Shown here: one piece after another, positions 9,692 through 19,760 of the stretch
Position numbering within the stretch: position 1 is the stretch's first letter
How the letters are laid out: every line of letters starts with the position of its first letter
Source: Keguizhuia sedimenti
Lineage (GTDB): Bacteria > Pseudomonadota > Gammaproteobacteria > Burkholderiales > Burkholderiaceae_D
Reading direction: 5' to 3'
NCBI GenBank assembly: GCA_030715135.1
Contig: JAUYVH010000006.1
Span: 1 to 64,000 of the forward strand
DNA: 64,000 bases
Notes under the pieces: model-generated
The model's input: only the letters and a program-made list of their open reading frames with translations
What the model was told of the DNA's origin: nothing
The model's database searches: none
Made by a program: the position numbers and the translations under genes

Positions 9692-12385
9692 CTAGGAAAC
9701 GCGTTGCGCGTCGCTCGGTAAAGTAGCGGCGTCCTGTGTCTGGATGAGCGCAGCGAGCAGGTCTGCCGAAATTGGCCGGCTGAAAAAATAGCCCTGCATT
9801 TCGTCGCAGCCGTTTTCGCATAAAAATGACAGTTGCGCGGCAGTCTCGACCCCTTCGGCCAGCACTTTCAGATTGAGTTCATGTCCGAGCGAAATTACTG
9901 CTTTCGCAATGGCTTTGTCATCCTCGTCGTGCGGCAGGTCGCGCACGAATGAACGGTCCAGCTTCAGGCGGGTGATCGGAAAGCTTTTCAGTGCGCTCAG
10001 GCTGGAATAGCCGGTGCCGAAGTCATCAATTGAGAGCTGTATGCCCATGGCCTGCAATTCCTTCATGATGGCAACCGCCTGCTGGACATTCTGCATGATC
10101 AGGCTTTCGGTGACTTCCAGCTCCAGATAGCGCGCTTCCAGGCCGCTATGTTCCAGCGCTTGTTTAACCTGCTGCACCAAATTGTTTTCCTTGAACTGGC
10201 GCGCCGAGACATTCACGGAAACCACGAGCGGCGGCAGGCCGCGGTCCTGCCAATCCTTATTCTGCATGCATGCCGATTGCAGCACCCACTCGCCGATCGG
10301 GGCAATCAATCCGGTCTCTTCCGCAAGGCCGATGAAATCGGTCAGGGAAACCAGGCCTTTTTGCGGATGACGCCAGCGGATCAGCGCTTCCGCCCCGATA
10401 ATGCGGCCTGAATGCAAATGGAGTTGCGGCTGGTAATCGAGGAAGAATTCATTGCGGTCAAGCGCATGCCGTATGCCTTCCTGCATCGCAAATTTCTCAT
10501 GAATGCGGGTATTCATCTCCGCCGTATAGAACTGGTAGTTGTTCCGACCGAGCGATTTGGCATGATACATCGCCGCATCCGCATTCATGAGAAGTGTCTC
10601 GCTATCGGTCCCGTCTTCGGGGTAGCTTGACAATCCCATGCTGGAAGTCACTTCGAGTTTCTGGCCATCGATATATACCGGCTCGGCAATCGACTCGCGT
10701 ATTTTCTGCAGCACCGGCGTGATCGAATCGGCCGGATCAGATTGGCCCAGCAGTACAAGCACGAATTCATCGCCGCCCAGACGCACGACCGTATCGGTTT
10801 GGCGCACGCTTTGCACCATGCGCTGTCCTATTGTTTTCAGCAATTCATCGCCCGCCTTGTGCCCGAGGCTGTCGTTGATCAGCTTGAAGTTGTCGAGGTC
10901 CATGAAAACCACGGTCACATTGCGGCCATAGCGCTGAGCGTACAGCATGGCCTGCTTGATCCGGTCTTCGAGCAGGGTACGGTTGGGAAGGCCGGTTAGT
11001 GCGTCATGGTGTGCCATGTGGCTGATCCGCTCTTCAGCCTCCTTGCGCTCGGTAATGTCGCGCACAATTACCACCACGCCGTCTTCGACTCGCACTACCT
11101 GGCGATACAGCCATTTTGCCTTGATGGAGCGGATATCATTTTTCCATTCCTGCTCATGCACCTCGCCGGTCAGGACGACATACACGAACTCTTCCAGCAA
11201 TCCCTTGTTGCGGTATTGCGGCATCAGTTCGGACAGGGATTTGCCTAACAGGTCCGCCTTCGCTTTTCCGAACAGGGCTGCTCCCCGGTTATTGGTATTG
11301 TCGAGTACAAAATCGGTAATGCCTTTGTCGGCGCTGCGCAGGCTACGCAACACGTACACCGCATCAAGACTGGCCTCAGATGCCGCGTAATAAGTTTCCT
11401 GGTCCTTGCGGGTGCGCATGCGGTTTTTTTCCAGTTGCCAGGAAAGGCGGGTGAGCAGCAGGGCAATCAGCGCCAGCAGGATGCTTGCTGCCGTAGCAGC
11501 CCATAGGTAATTGCGCTTCTGCCTTTCGAATCCGGCAAGCTGCTCGGTATGCGATAAACCCACCATCACCGTCAATGGGAAGCCATACAGCGCGCGCGCA
11601 TTCGTATAGCGTTCGACCTGATCCCATGTATTGAGCATGAGCGCACTATTTCCGGTGGACGTCTGTTTCGCGGCGGCGATCAGGGCCGGGTCCACCATTT
11701 TGCCGGATTGGACTTCTTCGCCGGTACGTTTGGCAAGGAATACACCGTCATCCCTGGCCAGCGCCAGGAGCCCCTCTTTGCCAAGCTTCGCATATTCGTA
11801 ACCGCTGGTGACATAATCAGGCTCGACAGAAACCATGACGACGCCCTTGAACGATCCATCCGGCGCATTAAGTCTGCGGCTGAACTGGAGTTTCTTCGCG
11901 CTGTCACGGACGCTGATCAGGCTGACGATAGGAAATCGGGTGTTGCCGCGCTGATGTTCTTCGAAGTACTTGCTGCCGGATATGGACGTTGCAGGTGTGG
12001 CATGAGTGCTCGCGATGATGCGACCGCTTTGGTCCGACACGCTGACCGTGAAGATCAATGTGGAGGGCAACAGACCTTTGTCCTTCAACTCCGACATTCT
12101 TGATGCTTCCCCCGGCTTTTCATATGCATAAGCGACTGTCTTAAGGGTTTGGTCCACAGCATCGAGGTTGCGGATCATCTGCGCTTCGTATGTCTCGATG
12201 AGCTCAAGCGCAGATTTTTCAGCGTCACGTTCGGCGTTCCGCCCTTCCACGTGAATCAAATGAGCAACGGCTGACCAGATGATCGCGATGATCAATACTG
12301 CCGTCAAAGGAAACAGAATGTACGACTCCAGCGCCTTCCCTAATAGGCGCTGCAACCTGTTATTGTGGCGTAGTTGTTTTATCAT
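9692..12385 (-). CDS. Membrane c-di-GMP enzyme: dCACHE-PAS-GGDEF-EAL
   Basis: An 897-aa sensor that makes and/or breaks down c-di-GMP. Domains in order: TM1 (about 22-44), a periplasmic dCACHE-type sensor (about 50-290), TM2 (about 292-313), a PAS domain (about 335-455, ending [15 protein letters not shown]), GGDEF (about 460-620) and EAL (about 635-885). The diguanylate cyclase motif is intact (GGDEF, 537-541), and the inhibitory I-site RQTD sits at 528-531, five residues ahead. The phosphodiesterase motif is also intact (EALIRW, E666), with [10 protein letters not shown] downstream. Both activities are therefore possible. It lies downstream of the porin and PstS-like genes on the same strand, suggesting that the periplasmic ligand is linked to them. 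It converges on the RND operon. Confidence 0.9.
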   Translation of the reverse strand: MIKQLRHNNRLQRLLGKALESYILFPLTAVLIIAIIWSAVAHLIHVEGRNAERDAEKSALELIETYEAQMIRNLDAVDQTLKTVAYAYEKPGEASRMSELKDKGLLPSTLIFTVSVSDQSGRIIASTHATPATSISGSKYFEEHQRGNTRFPIVSLISVRDSAKKLQFSRRLNAPDGSFKGVVMVSVEPDYVTSGYEYAKLGKEGLLALARDDGVFLAKRTGEEVQSGKMVDPALIAAAKQTSTGNSALMLNTWDQVERYTNARALYGFPLTVMVGLSHTEQLAGFERQKRNYLWAATAASILLALIALLLTRLSWQLEKNRMRTRKDQETYYAASEASLDAVYVLRSLRSADKGITDFVLDNTNNRGAALFGKAKADLLGKSLSELMPQYRNKGLLEEFVYVVLTGEVHEQEWKNDIRSIKAKWLYRQVVRVEDGVVVIVRDITERKEAEERISHMAHHDALTGLPNRTLLEDRIKQAMLYAQRYGRNVTVVFMDLDNFKLINDSLGHKAGDELLKTIGQRMVQSVRQTDTVVRLGGDEFVLVLLGQSDPADSITPVLQKIRESIAEPVYIDGQKLEVTSSMGLSSYPEDGTDSETLLMNADAAMYHAKSLGRNNYQFYTAEMNTRIHEKFAMQEGIRHALDRNEFFLDYQPQLHLHSGRIIGAEALIRWRHPQKGLVSLTDFIGLAEETGLIAPIGEWVLQSACMQNKDWQDRGLPPLVVSVNVSARQFKENNLVQQVKQALEHSGLEARYLELEVTESLIMQNVQQAVAIMKELQAMGIQLSIDDFGTGYSSLSALKSFPITRLKLDRSFVRDLPHDEDDKAIAKAVISLGHELNLKVLAEGVETAAQLSFLCENGCDEMQGYFFSRPISADLLAALIQTQDAATLPSDAQRVS

Positions 12386-12538
12386 TTTTGTAAGTCGCCG
12401 CCTGCGTTCAGCGGACCTGCGATCTGGTTAAAACGTGTACTGTGCTTCTTGAAGTCGCAACCGGGGTGTACCGTTCCAGGCGGTAAATGCTCAATACTTT
12501 ATGTCGCCGCGGCAAGCATGGCAAATTATTTATCCCAA

Positions 12539-12973
12539 TTACCTGCTTGATAAGACGACTTTTACATTTGCATCCACTTCGCTGTGATCGATGTAGCCGA
12601 TAAGATGAGGATTGTCGGCCAAGACCTTTTTTACTTTTTCGCTTGGCGATACTTCTCTTGGCGGCTGCCCTTTGCCGGTAAAGATGATTTTTGACCAGTA
12701 TGCCTTGAGCTGCGCCGCAGATTTGCTGGCAAATTGCATGTAGAAGGCATCACGGATAGGCGAGCCTTCGGCCTGATCGAGCGGTATCGCCGGTTCGCCG
12801 TTGGGGAATTGGCTTGTCTTGCCAAGGAAGATATCCATCACCTGGTTGGCGCTCAGGCTGCTTACATTGCTTTTCGCCGAAACCACGGGCACGACTTCGG
12901 CCAGGGAGGTTTGCGCAGCAAGGCTCAGGGCGATGCCGACCGTGCAGATTTGAATTCGTTTTAAGAAAGACAT
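12539..12973 (-). CDS. Short PstS-like periplasmic binding protein
   Basis: A 144-aa exported protein of the small "phosphate ABC transporter substrate-binding" type. A signal peptide (MSFLKRIQICTVGIALSLAA, cleavage near SLA-EVV) precedes one PBP lobe with the features NQVMDIFLGKTSQFPNG, the conserved RDAFYMQFASKS, WSKIIFTGKG and LIGYID. It is half the size of true PstS, so it probably does not feed an ABC transporter by itself. ATG 12973 is chosen because AAGGGGGCG stands just upstream; longer in-frame starts are unsupported. The binding site overlaps the place where the upstream porin gene should stop. The product may work as a ligand sensor for the adjacent GGDEF/EAL protein (inference). 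Confidence 0.75.
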   Translation of the reverse strand: MSFLKRIQICTVGIALSLAAQTSLAEVVPVVSAKSNVSSLSANQVMDIFLGKTSQFPNGEPAIPLDQAEGSPIRDAFYMQFASKSAAQLKAYWSKIIFTGKGQPPREVSPSEKVKKVLADNPHLIGYIDHSEVDANVKVVLSSR

Positions 12974-14363
12974 GATTGCGCGCCCCCTTAAAAACGAAAT
13001 CGACGGTGGTGCTGAACACCTCGAACTTGCCGCCGGGCCTAAAGTCCGGCATTGCATGGTCCAAGGTCCCGGTCGATCCGCTGCCGATGTGGCTGCGGTC
13101 GTATTGCAGCTTTAGTGCGGCGCTGCGCGCAAAATCCCAGCGTACGCCAAGAGAAATGGTTTTCTGTTTTGCGGCGCCGGACAATTGTTCATTCAGTTCC
13201 GCGCTGAGTGCAGCGGCCCCCATATTCAAAGGAACAACCGCTGCATCGAAAGGCGTGCCGACCGGTAAAGCTGCAATGCCCGGATCATTCTGCCTGCTTT
13301 TCAGCTTTGCTTCGGCATAGGACAGATAAGGCGTAAAGGCACCGAATCGATAGCCGCCGGTGGCATACCAGCCCTGACGTTTGCCATAGACCGACTTGTT
13401 ATCAGTCTGCGCCCATTCCGCCATGATGAACCAGTCGCCCGGGTCATAGCTGCCGCCCACGCTGATGATGCTCAGCCGCTTGCTGTCGGGATCGTATTTC
13501 TCTGCAACGGCGTTTGCTCGCGATGCCTCGGCAGCGGCGCGTGTTGCCAATGGGTGGCCTGGCGGCAGCATGACTGCTGCAGTTTGCGCCAGCTGTGCGG
13601 CGTTTGCCGAGTACTCCCTGAAGCCGTCGAACAATACCTTGAACGGCTCTACCGTCAGCTTGCTTCGGGAGTAGGCGAAATGGAATGAGGCATCGCCGTA
13701 CTCGACCGTGTCGGAAATCAGCCAGCCATCTTTGGAAATAGCTTCGCCGCCATCGGGCGTGTCGGCGCTCGTGCCACCGATGCCGATCTGGAGCGTATTG
13801 TTGACTTCGCCCAGATGCATGCGATAGCTCAAGTCGATGCCGTCGCTGCTGGTCAGCGGAATCAGGCTGTACAACTCCACGGGTGGCCGAACCCAAGGCT
13901 GGGCATAACCGACCTTGCGTGAATCCGAGACCATCAGGATAGGCAATACGATACGACCGGCGCGAATGCTTAAATCCGGCGTGAATTCATATTTCAGATT
14001 GGACCACTCGACACGGGGACGGTAGGTGGCATCGTGTCGCTGTTCTGCAACGACCTGCAGCACACCGGACAGCTGCGAAGTGAAGTTGGCATTCAGTTGA
14101 GCGCCCAGGCGGCTATCCACATCGGGGCTCCATGCGCGACTAAGTCCAGCTCCCCTGGCTTGCAAGTCATGCGCCAGGAAATCCGCCTTGTTTTCTGTGG
14201 AATGCGCGACGCCTAATGTGCCAAAACCATGAAACGACACAGAAGGAAAATCTGCATCGGCTTGAGCGCTTGCTGTATTGCACATCATGAACGCGGAAAG
14301 CGCAAAAGTTAGTGATAACTTACTTACGCTAGATGGCTCAAGCTGAGTTGAAAAATTTTGCAA
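12750..14363 (-). CDS. Outer-membrane porin-like beta-barrel; 3' end frameshifted
   Basis: The frame encodes 537 aa, but only the first part looks native. A signal peptide (about 15-35, cleavage near ASA-QAD) is followed by a barrel (FHGFGTLGVAHS..., LSYRMHLGEVNN..., GVRWDFARSAALKLQYDR). It reaches STTVDFVF, a textbook porin C-terminus with final Phe, at about 12988. There the sequence reads GTT TTT AAG; one extra T would give GTT TTT TAA. Instead the frame continues for about 79 residues, out of frame across the PstS-like gene, producing meaningless Arg/Pro-rich sequence. The start is TTG 14363; no better ATG precedes the signal peptide. This is a one-base deletion or a sequencing error in a T run. 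Confidence 0.7.
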   Translation of the reverse strand: MQNFSTQLEPSSVSKLSLTFALSAFMMCNTASAQADADFPSVSFHGFGTLGVAHSTENKADFLAHDLQARGAGLSRAWSPDVDSRLGAQLNANFTSQLSGVLQVVAEQRHDATYRPRVEWSNLKYEFTPDLSIRAGRIVLPILMVSDSRKVGYAQPWVRPPVELYSLIPLTSSDGIDLSYRMHLGEVNNTLQIGIGGTSADTPDGGEAISKDGWLISDTVEYGDASFHFAYSRSKLTVEPFKVLFDGFREYSANAAQLAQTAAVMLPPGHPLATRAAAEASRANAVAEKYDPDSKRLSIISVGGSYDPGDWFIMAEWAQTDNKSVYGKRQGWYATGGYRFGAFTPYLSYAEAKLKSRQNDPGIAALPVGTPFDAAVVPLNMGAAALSAELNEQLSGAAKQKTISLGVRWDFARSAALKLQYDRSHIGSGSTGTLDHAMPDFRPGGKFEVFSTTVDFVFKGARNHVFLKTNSNLHGRHRPEPCCANLPGRSRARGFGEKQCKQPERQPGDGYLPWQDKPIPQRRTGDTARSGRRLAYP

Positions 14364-14842
14364 GACCGTCTTTTTGTATTGGCTTTGAAAACAAGTATCG
14401 CAGAAAAGATTTTCCAGGCGGAAACATTTCTTTGCGCAGATGTTTTAATGCAACATTTTCTACAAGCAGACCAGGGAATGACGATCAAAAGGCAGAAAAA
14501 ATAGGCTCAGCAAGGAATAAGCGAAAACACCAGTGTTCCTAGCTCAGAAGAATAAGAGAAACAGGAAGCCCGGCAGATCCGATTACTTTTCAATTTGCTG
14601 CTCGAACGAAAATGGAAAGCGTGATCAAAAACGATGAAGTACCCTGTCCCAGGTTACGGGCATCGATAGGTTGAAACGGTCAAAGATTCTTTATTGACCT
14701 ATATGTCAGTTGCGGCGAGGCGAGCCGGAAAAGCCGGTTTCAGACAGTCGCCATATAAATAGCCATATATATGGCATAGCGCTTTGCCGATTGCCTATTT
14801 AAACTACGAACTTCCTGTTTACTCCCACTGAACATGGAGCGG
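14364..14842. other. Intergenic stretch upstream of porin; possible sRNA body
   Basis: No convincing protein gene is present. The stretch holds the porin promoter region on the minus strand, and on the plus strand it leads to a strong terminator (14843-14876) with no coding sequence before it. A TTGACC at about 14694 and the AT-rich segment 14753-14775 are possible promoter elements for a small RNA. This is weak evidence. Confidence 0.35.
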
Positions 14843-14876
14843 GCCCGGTATCCGGTAATGGATGCCGGGCTTTTTT
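14843..14876 (+). terminator. Orphan rho-independent terminator
   Basis: GCCCGGTATCC pairs with GGATGCCGGGC (11 bp with one G-T wobble, 6-nt loop), followed by TTTTTT at 14871-14876. The T run is on the plus strand, yet no plus-strand gene ends nearby. It may end a small RNA transcribed from 14400-14840. Confidence 0.75.
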
Positions 14877-14917
14877 ACATCCATACGGCTGCGGGGAATT
14901 ACGTGATGATTGAATAA

Positions 14918-15139
14918 TCAAGCCGCTTGAGGAACGCCGCACCTGCTGTTGAACCGGATTTCTTCCTCTACCGACAGCGCATGGGTCAGGAACAAGGAAT
15001 CAGGACTGGATGCTGTAGAAGTGCCGCAATGCGGGCACTTGATGATTCCAGGCTGATAAGAGGTGTTTAATTTGGTGGTGAAGACGTTGACTTGGAACGG
15101 CCTGCCACAAAAGACGCTGATGCATTTTACGACTTCCAT
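14918..15139 (-). CDS. Small zinc-ribbon-like hypothetical protein
   Basis: A 73-aa protein from ATG 15139, chosen because GGAGATC lies about 10 nt upstream. A longer frame to 15241 would add residues without a binding site. The sequence has VFCGRPFQVNVFTTKLNT, then KCPHCGTST, then FLTHALSVEEE. A single CPHC knuckle suggests one half of a zinc ribbon or a redox pair. The even, soluble composition with a binding site supports a real gene, but I do not recognise a function. Its neighbours (PstS-like/porin operon and pst operon) give no firm clue. Confidence 0.55.
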   Translation of the reverse strand: MEVVKCISVFCGRPFQVNVFTTKLNTSYQPGIIKCPHCGTSTASSPDSLFLTHALSVEEEIRFNSRCGVPQAA

Positions 15140-15492
15140 CTGATCTTGATCTCCAGTGTATTGATCCGCGCACATCGAAAAGATGCAATATTTATATGGA
15201 AATTCCCGGCACGCAATCACTGAAATAAAGTAGTCAAGCATTATTGATATATATCAATAATGCTTAGTTTGGGGCTTATCTGAGCCTTGAATCTATGCTG
15301 AATGCCGGATTCAGCGCTTTGAACGGGTTTTACATCATTGCAGCTCTCCATTCCCATCCTCCGCAAGATTAGCCGGCAATCTTTTGAACAATTCGATAAC
15401 TTCTGCCGGGCTGTAACGAATAGCAGCCAGCCTGCAGAGCGGCGGTCAAGAGCGGCAAACCCATCGAATGTCTTTAACCGGGCATCCGACAA
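15140..15492. other. Intergenic stretch upstream of the pst promoter
   Basis: Small overlapping frames occur on both strands (15241-15492 minus, 15338-15538 plus), but none has a binding site or family features. The right end runs into the pstC Pho box. I see nothing else. Confidence 0.5.
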
Positions 15493-15526
15493 ATGTCATA
15501 AATCTGTAATAATTGATTGCTACAGT
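15493..15526 (+). promoter_or_regulatory. Pho box and -10 of the pst-pho operon
   Basis: ATGTCAT-AAAT-CTGTAAT (15493-15510) matches the direct-repeat PhoB site CTGTCAT-N4-CTGTCAT at 12 of 14 positions. A 10-nt spacer is followed by TACAGT (15521-15526) as -10. The leader to pstC is then about 125 nt. PhoB sites replace the -35 in this promoter class. Confidence 0.8.
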
Positions 15527-15656
15527 TGCACCCGCTGATATTTCCTCGCAAAACGGGCCAGGAAAATCAGCTTGCTCAACGACGGATTTGGCCGGGGTCT
15601 CCCCAAGTGCCTGCCGGTGACCACATGAAACAATGTTGAGAGAAAGCGCGGAATAC

Positions 15657-16685
15657 ATGACTGTAGAAAACCCTCCAATCAAATTCGGTTCGCCGGCGGG
15701 CAGCGCTCACTTTGCTGGCGATTCGGCCATCGAAAAGGTGCTTGCCGCCACCATGCGCCGCCAGCGCATGGAAGATTTCCTGTTTCACAAATTGACCTTC
15801 TTCTTCGCCTTTAGCGTGTTGGTCGTGCTGGCGGGAATCATCGTCTCCCTGGTCATAGGCGCCATGCCGGCCTTGCGCGAGTTCGGGCCCGGATTTGTGA
15901 CAACGGTCGAGTGGGACCCGGTCAACGACAAGTACGGCGCCTTGATTGCCATCGTCGGCACATTGGCTACGTCCTTCATCGCATTGGCCATTGCCTTTCC
16001 AGTCAGCTTCGGAATTGCGCTATTTTTGACTGAAATCTGTCCGAATTTCCTGAAAAGACCGCTGGGTACGGCGGTCGAGCTGCTGGCCGGAATCCCGAGC
16101 ATCATTTACGGTATGTGGGGGTTGTTCATCTTCGCGCCCCTGTTCGGCGACCACATCCAGCCGGTGCTGAAGGCCACGCTCGGAGAGCTGCCTTTCATCG
16201 GGCAACTGTTCCAAGGGCCGATGATGGGCTTCGGCATCCTGACCGCCGGCCTGATACTGGCGGTCATGATCATTCCATTCATTGCCTCGGTGATGCGCGA
16301 TGTGTTTGAAATCGTGCCGCCGGTCCTGAAGGAATCAGCTTATGCGCTGGGCTGCACCCGTTGGGAAGTGGTGCGCCGCATCGTGCTGCCTTATACCAAG
16401 GCAGGGGTCGTCGGCGGGGTAATGCTCGGGCTGGGTCGAGCACTCGGCGAAACCATGGCGGTGACCTTCGTCATCGGCAATGCGCACAAACTTTCCTGGT
16501 CGATTTTTGCGCCGGGTAACAGTATTGCATCGACCCTGGCAAATGAATTTGCCGAAGCGGAATCGGCACTGCATGTTTCATCACTGTTTGCCCTGGGCCT
16601 GATCCTGTTTGTCATTACCTTCATCGTGTTAAGCGCGGCCAAGCTCATGCTGCGCAACATGTCCAGAAAGGAAGGTGTGAAATGA
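15657..16685 (+). CDS. pstC: Phosphate ABC transporter permease PstC
   Basis: One of two inner-membrane permeases of the high-affinity phosphate importer. From ATG 15657, with GAGAG about 15 nt upstream, the protein is 342 aa; ATG 15633 would add eight residues. It has a long cytoplasmic N-terminus (about 45 aa), then six transmembrane helices. PstC marks are [17 protein letters not shown], the ABC-coupling EAA loop ([20 protein letters not shown]) and [17 protein letters not shown]. It overlaps pstA by 4 nt. It is the first gene of pstCAB-phoU-phoB, under a Pho box at 15493. Confidence 0.96.
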   Translation: MTVENPPIKFGSPAGSAHFAGDSAIEKVLAATMRRQRMEDFLFHKLTFFFAFSVLVVLAGIIVSLVIGAMPALREFGPGFVTTVEWDPVNDKYGALIAIVGTLATSFIALAIAFPVSFGIALFLTEICPNFLKRPLGTAVELLAGIPSIIYGMWGLFIFAPLFGDHIQPVLKATLGELPFIGQLFQGPMMGFGILTAGLILAVMIIPFIASVMRDVFEIVPPVLKESAYALGCTRWEVVRRIVLPYTKAGVVGGVMLGLGRALGETMAVTFVIGNAHKLSWSIFAPGNSIASTLANEFAEAESALHVSSLFALGLILFVITFIVLSAAKLMLRNMSRKEGVK

Positions 16686-17545
16686 ACCAGCTTGAAACAA
16701 TGAATCCGGTTTATCGCCGCCGGTTGCTCAAGCACCGGGTCGGTATCTCCTTGTCGTTTGTCGCCATGACCGTCGGGCTCGGTTTTCTGGCGTGGATCCT
16801 GTTCACCTTGCTGATCAAGGGTGCCGGCGCACTCAGCCTGGCAGTGTTTACGGAAACCACGCCGGCGCCGGGAAGCGACGGCGGCGGCTTAATGAATGCC
16901 ATCGTCGGAAGCCTGTTGATGGTGGGCGCATCGACCCTGATCAGCACGCCGATCGGCATACTGGCGGGCATCTACCTGGCTGAATACGGGGAAGAAAGCA
17001 AGATGGCGCAAATAACGCGCTTTATCACGGACATCATGCTCTCCGCGCCATCCATCGTCATCGGCTTGTTCATCTACGCAATCTACGTGGCGCAGGTCAA
17101 GCATTTTTCCGGATGGGCCGGCACTTTCGCCATCTCGCTGATTGCCGTTCCGGTCGTCGTGCGTACCACCGACAATATGTTGAAGCTGGTGCCGAACAGT
17201 TTGCGCGAAGCGGCATTTGCCCTCGGCGCGCCGCGCTGGAAAGTCGCCACCATGATCCGGCTGCGTGCCGTCAAGGCAGGCGTGATTACAGGAGTGCTGC
17301 TGGCGGTTGCCCGCATTGCGGGCGAAACCGCGCCGCTCCTGTTCACCGCCTTGAACAACCAGTTCTTCAGCACCAACATGAATGCGCCGATGGCCAACCT
17401 GCCTGTGGTGATTTACCAGTTTGCCATGAGCCCGTATGACAACTGGCGCAATCTCGCATGGGGCGGCGCGCTTCTCATCACAATCGGCGTGCTGGCGCTC
17501 AATATTCTGTCACGCACTCTGTCACGTCAAAAGACGCCTACATAA
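16682..17545 (+). CDS. pstA: Phosphate ABC transporter permease PstA
   Basis: The partner permease of PstC, 287 aa with six transmembrane helices. Diagnostic stretches are [33 protein letters not shown], the EAA loop [18 protein letters not shown] and [19 protein letters not shown]. The ATG overlaps the pstC stop (ATGA), so translation is coupled. pstB starts one nucleotide after the pstA stop codon. Confidence 0.96.
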   Translation: MNQLETMNPVYRRRLLKHRVGISLSFVAMTVGLGFLAWILFTLLIKGAGALSLAVFTETTPAPGSDGGGLMNAIVGSLLMVGASTLISTPIGILAGIYLAEYGEESKMAQITRFITDIMLSAPSIVIGLFIYAIYVAQVKHFSGWAGTFAISLIAVPVVVRTTDNMLKLVPNSLREAAFALGAPRWKVATMIRLRAVKAGVITGVLLAVARIAGETAPLLFTALNNQFFSTNMNAPMANLPVVIYQFAMSPYDNWRNLAWGGALLITIGVLALNILSRTLSRQKTPT

Positions 17546-17546
17546 T

Positions 17547-18329
17547 ATGCAAACCATCGACCAATCGCAGAATCTCCATACGACTGTCGAAGTCAAGGAC
17601 CTGAATTTCTATTACGGCGACTTTCACAGTCTCAAGAATGTCAATCTTTCGATTTACGAAAAGAAGGTTACGGCATTCATCGGACCTTCGGGATGCGGAA
17701 AATCGACCTTGCTGCGCACCTTGAACCGCATGTATGACCTGTATCCGGGCCAGCGTGCGGAAGGGACGATCATGTACCGCGGACGCAATATCCTGGAACA
17801 CGGGCAGGACGTGAATATGTTGCGTGCCAAGATCGGCATGGTGTTCCAGAAGCCGACGCCGTTTCCGATGTCGATTTATGAAAACATCGCTTTCGGCGTA
17901 CGCCTGTATGAAAAGCTGTCGAAGGGCCAAATGGACGAGCGAGTCGAGTGGGCGCTCAACAAGGCTGCATTGTGGGGCGAAGTGAAAGACAAGCTCAAGC
18001 AGAGCGGATTAAGCCTGTCAGGCGGCCAGCAGCAGCGCTTGTGCATTGCGCGCGCCGTGGCAGTCAAGCCGGATGTGTTGCTGCTGGATGAACCTACTTC
18101 CGCGCTGGATCCGATTTCTACCGTCAAGATCGAGGAATTGATCAGCGAGCTGAAAAAAGACTACACCATTACGATTGTGACGCACAACATGCAGCAGGCC
18201 GCGCGCTGTTCCGATTACACGACGTATATGTATCTGGGTGAGCTGGTCGAATTCGGCGAGACCGACCAGATCTTCATGAACCCCGCCAAGCGCGAAACGC
18301 AGGACTATATTACCGGCCGCTTCGGCTAG
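17547..18329 (+). CDS. pstB: Phosphate ABC transporter ATPase PstB
   Basis: The ATPase that drives the Pst importer, 260 aa from ATG 17547. A longer frame back to 17436 lies inside pstA and is rejected. The Walker A is GPSGCGKST, the Q-loop region reads [20 protein letters not shown], the ABC signature is LSGGQQQRL, Walker B is [13 protein letters not shown] and the switch His is in [13 protein letters not shown]. The stretch [11 protein letters not shown] is typical of PstB. Confidence 0.97.
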   Translation: MQTIDQSQNLHTTVEVKDLNFYYGDFHSLKNVNLSIYEKKVTAFIGPSGCGKSTLLRTLNRMYDLYPGQRAEGTIMYRGRNILEHGQDVNMLRAKIGMVFQKPTPFPMSIYENIAFGVRLYEKLSKGQMDERVEWALNKAALWGEVKDKLKQSGLSLSGGQQQRLCIARAVAVKPDVLLLDEPTSALDPISTVKIEELISELKKDYTITIVTHNMQQAARCSDYTTYMYLGELVEFGETDQIFMNPAKRETQDYITGRFG

Positions 18330-18365
18330 GCGGCATCAAGACCAATACGACAACAGGAGCATTCC

Positions 18366-19058
18366 ATGCCTACACAGCATTCCTCCAAACAGTACGACAA
18401 CGACCTGGAAGAAATCCGCTCCAAGGTCCTGCTCATGGCCGGCACGGTGGAAAACCAGCTGCAGGAAGCCATGAATTCCCTGAAAACCGGCAATGCGGAA
18501 CTGGCATTGCAGGTGATGAAAGGGGATGAAGGGGTGAACGGGCTGGAAGTCGCCCTGGACGACGCGTGCAGCCATCTGATCGTCAAGCGCCAGCCTGCCG
18601 CCAATGATTTGCGCACGGTGATGGCGACCATCAAGGTCATCACAGACCTGGAGCGGATCGGTGACGAAGCAGCGAAGATAGCGCGTGCCGTCACCACGGC
18701 CAACGCGCGCAATGTGACCGCGATCAACCAATATGAAACGGTCAGAATGCTTGCCGAGCGTGCGGGTTCGCTTTTGCATGGAGCATTGGATGCCTTCGCG
18801 AGGCTGGATATCGAACAGGCGCAGAAGGTGATCGTCGAAGACGACGTGATCGACCATGAGTTCCGCTCGGTGATGCGCTCGCTGATTACTTTCATGATGG
18901 AAGATCCGCGCACGATTTCCACGGCACTGGACACCATGTGGATGGCCAAGTCGATCGAACGCATTGGCGACCATGCCAAGAACATCGCTGAATACGTGGT
19001 GTTTATCGTGGAAGGAAAAGACATCCGGCATGCCGGCCACATCACGTCGGTTTCCTGA
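18366..19058 (+). CDS. phoU: Phosphate signalling protein PhoU
   Basis: PhoU links the state of the Pst transporter to the PhoR kinase and keeps the Pho regulon off when phosphate is plentiful. The 230 aa form two similar three-helix bundles. Each carries the metal-binding E-R-I-G-D motif: ERIGDEAAKIARAV (about 97-110) and ERIGDHAKNIAEYVVF (about 199-214). GGAG stands nine nt before ATG 18366. The gap to pstB is 36 nt and to phoB 12 nt, consistent with one operon. Confidence 0.96.
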   Translation: MPTQHSSKQYDNDLEEIRSKVLLMAGTVENQLQEAMNSLKTGNAELALQVMKGDEGVNGLEVALDDACSHLIVKRQPAANDLRTVMATIKVITDLERIGDEAAKIARAVTTANARNVTAINQYETVRMLAERAGSLLHGALDAFARLDIEQAQKVIVEDDVIDHEFRSVMRSLITFMMEDPRTISTALDTMWMAKSIERIGDHAKNIAEYVVFIVEGKDIRHAGHITSVS

Positions 19059-19070
19059 AATCTGATTTTT

Positions 19071-19760
19071 ATGGCATCCGACAAGACATCCATCCTGATT
19101 GTCGAAGACGAGCCGGCAATCGCTGCGTTGATTTCATTCGCAGTCAAGGAAGCCAATTGGCAATGCATAGCCGTCGGCAGTGCAGAAGAAGCGTGGGACG
19201 TGCTGAGCCGGCATACTCCCAATCTTGTATTGCTGGACTGGATGCTGCCTGGCCAGAGCGGCATCGGCTTCCTGGCGCGCTTGCGCGCGGATCGCCAGCT
19301 TCAGGGTTTGCCAGTCATCATGCTGACCGCCAAGGGGATGGAAGAGGATAAGGTAACCGGCCTGGAACGCGGGGCGGACGATTACATCACCAAGCCGTTT
19401 TCACCACGCGAACTTATTGCGCGCATCAAGGCGCTCATCCGTAGAAAAAGCCCCGAGCACGGCGACAAGACCTTGTTTGCCGGACCGATTACGCTGGATC
19501 CGGTCGCCTGCGAAGTCTATGTCGACGGTCAAAAAATAGAAATCGGGAATTCCGAGTACAAGTTGCTCAAGTATCTGATGGCGCATCCGCAGCGCGTGTT
19601 TTCGCGCGGCCAGTTGCTCGACAAAGTGTGGGGCAACCATGTGATGATCGAGGAACGCACGGTCGATGTGCATGTGCTGCGTTTGCGAAAGGCGCTCAAG
19701 GGGGCCGAGCAGATGATCGAAACCGTCCGGGGTATCGGCTACAAACTGTCCGAACGCTAA
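19071..19760 (+). CDS. phoB: Phosphate regulon response regulator PhoB
   Basis: The DNA-binding regulator that activates Pho-box promoters, 229 aa. The receiver domain (1-120) has the acidic pair EDE near residue 12, the phosphate-accepting Asp in LLDWMLPGQSG, the conserved T/S of MLTAK and the Lys of KPFSPREL. The OmpR/PhoB winged-helix domain (about 130-229) ends in the recognition helix ERTVDVHVLRLRKAL and the wing GIGYKLSER. Likely target sites are the four Pho boxes in this window, including that of its own operon (15493). Confidence 0.96.
   Translation: MASDKTSILIVEDEPAIAALISFAVKEANWQCIAVGSAEEAWDVLSRHTPNLVLLDWMLPGQSGIGFLARLRADRQLQGLPVIMLTAKGMEEDKVTGLERGADDYITKPFSPRELIARIKALIRRKSPEHGDKTLFAGPITLDPVACEVYVDGQKIEIGNSEYKLLKYLMAHPQRVFSRGQLLDKVWGNHVMIEERTVDVHVLRLRKALKGAEQMIETVRGIGYKLSER

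Noticed and set aside
14478..14495. Pho box in front of the porin gene
   Set aside because: Only 10 of 14 positions match, and no -10 is found at the 10-nt distance; it is also over 100 nt from the gene.
15241..15538. Small frames on both strands just before the pst promoter
   Set aside because: They overlap each other and the Pho box and lack ribosome binding sites.
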